Below, piece after piece: positions 4,798-5,611 of a stretch of 5,611 bases of DNA. The notes beneath the pieces are model-generated. The model had not been told where the DNA came from and did not search any database. It saw nothing but the letters and a program-made list of their open reading frames with translations. Both the position numbers and the translations under genes were made by a program. Source of the stretch: Candidatus Woesearchaeota archaeon (GTDB taxonomy: Archaea > Nanobdellota > Nanobdellia > Woesearchaeales > DSVV01); the NCBI GenBank assembly GCA_016215305.1, contig JACRKI010000100.1:1-5611 (forward strand). Direction: 5' to 3'. The first letter of the stretch is position 1; every line of letters starts with the position of its first letter.

Positions 4798-5611
4798 TTA
4801 ACTCATTCCCTTTCTATTCTGAAATCTTCTTCTCGTGAATATTTCAATGAGGAAAATAATCATTGCTGCTGCGAGAACATACCAATCAATCTCCTGCTTC
4901 TCCATGACTCTTACCTTGGAATCACTCTTCACTTTAGAGATAATGCCGCCCTCGTTTTCCGGACTAAACAAAAAACCATCTGTATTTTCCACCAGACTCT
5001 TGAGACCTGCCTGATTATAACCCACATCCTGATACTCCCCTTCATAATTCACGGCGTATGGAGTCCCCAAAATTTCATCAAAACCGACAACTTCAGGAAT
5101 GAAACTGCATTCATAATGATCTTCAATCGGAAGGAACGTACATCTACTTGTGCTCGGATAACTTGTTCCTTTGTATTCAACTTTTGCTTCTTTTCCTATA
5201 ACTGCATCGCCCACTTCGACATAGGTTGCTTTTTTCCTATTCGGATCTCCAATAGCCCAGTCAAAAATCCTGTAAATTAATGGTTGATTTTCCGGCTTGA
5301 CAATATCTTTTGCCCACTCATACCCATCATCTGTGGTAACCGCGACAACTTTATTGTAGTTGTTCACTGTCACAATCGGCAATCCTGTCCCTGTAGTAAC
5401 AAGCTGCACGCCGCTTGGAGAAACAGTGACTTTGTTTTCTCCTGTGACTACCGCAGCCAACGAAAGATCCGAGGTGATATAATGATTGTAATTCGCGATA
5501 ATCAGCGCTTTTTCAAACAACGAATTGAGACTCGCGTACGAATCAATAAACATGCCGCCGCCAAGCGAACTGATATACTTTCTCACCTGCTTCAGAACAC
5601 CATCATCCAAA
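4798..5611 (-). CDS. GATase-like/BatA-like membrane protein, 5' end outside the window
   Basis: The frame is open to the right edge, leaving 270 residues of the C-terminal part (numbered from codon 5608-5610). Residues 14-95 include SSLGGGMFID and TGTGLPIVTVNNYNKVVAVT, then TDDGYEWA (93-100) and PLIYRIFDWAIGDPNRKKA (110-128). This is the pattern 'G.G.V...T.D.G..W...W.IGDP' of the glutamine-amidotransferase-like region in membrane proteins of MoxR/BatA loci. An immunoglobulin-like strand region with Cys157 and Cys168 follows, then LKSLVENTDGFLFSPEN (203-219), which corresponds to the 'L..LA..TGG' segment of vWA/BatA proteins. One membrane helix (243-259) and a basic RRRFQNRK tail end it, so the domains lie outside the cytoplasm. 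A catalytic GATase triad cannot be judged from this part, and these relatives are usually not enzymes. An N-terminal vWA domain or a membrane segment may lie upstream. The TTG at 5608-5610 is probably an internal Leu. Confidence 0.8.
   Translation of the reverse strand, partial: LDDGVLKQVRKYISSLGGGMFIDSYASLNSLFEKALIIANYNHYITSDLSLAAVVTGENKVTVSPSGVQLVTTGTGLPIVTVNNYNKVVAVTTDDGYEWAKDIVKPENQPLIYRIFDWAIGDPNRKKATYVEVGDAVIGKEAKVEYKGTSYPSTSRCTFLPIEDHYECSFIPEVVGFDEILGTPYAVNYEGEYQDVGYNQAGLKSLVENTDGFLFSPENEGGIISKVKSDSKVRVMEKQEIDWYVLAAAMIIFLIEIFTRRRFQNRKGMS

Noticed and set aside
4750..5280. Plus-strand reading frame of 176 codons
   Set aside because: It starts inside the hairpin loop and lies antisense to the BatA-like gene, with Cys/Phe-rich shadow composition.
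5608..5610. TTG as the true start of the right-edge gene
   Set aside because: The frame is open to the window edge and the visible part begins in the middle of a domain. TTG only marks the last codon that fits in the window.

Overview
The window looks like a piece of an archaeal chromosome, most likely a DPANN-type lineage such as Woesearchaeota or a relative. The lineage is inferred from gene style; no marker gene is present. Two genes have a TATA element centred 26-27 nt before their ATG, the geometry of archaeal leaderless transcripts. Another start has a GGTGA ribosome-binding site. The surface proteins have Sec signals, single membrane anchors and few recognisable bacterial domains. All seven genes lie on the minus strand, so transcription runs from the right edge to the left.

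Right part (5611 to 1914): a five-gene cluster around a MoxR-type AAA+ ATPase. In transcription order it holds the 3' part of a membrane protein resembling the GATase-like/BatA-like proteins of MoxR loci (4798-5611), a signal-anchored coiled-coil protein with a C-terminal cysteine cluster (4095-4682), a three-helix membrane protein (3298-4029), MoxR (2316-3266) and a HIT-family nucleotide hydrolase (1914-2315). The last two genes abut with no spacer. A strong 19-bp hairpin with A and T tracts (4721-4777) separates the first gene from the other four. A second perfect palindrome (4686-4710) lies between a good ribosome-binding site and the start codon of the coiled-coil gene. MoxR ATPases usually act as chaperones on membrane or vWA-domain partners, so the membrane proteins here are its likely clients. 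That link is inferred from position.

Middle (1661 to 1913): an intergenic region almost filled by a 182-bp nested inverted repeat (1705-1886). It has perfect 15-bp terminal inverted repeats, perfect 15-bp internal arms and a central GC/AT hairpin. It is flanked by TGAAATTG and TGAAATGG, which look like an 8-bp target-site duplication with one mismatch. This resembles a miniature inverted-repeat transposable element (MITE) and is the most unusual signal in the window. It sits just upstream of the TATA box of the next gene.

Left part (1660 to 1): two separately promoted genes for exported proteins. The first (656-1660) is a type I membrane protein with an extracytoplasmic region resembling a surface-protein domain of archaea. 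After a 266-bp spacer comes the 5' part of a secreted or lipid-anchored cysteine-rich protein (1-389), whose cysteines recur with alternating spacings of 18 and 12 residues. No RNA genes, CRISPR arrays or intact transposase genes were seen.
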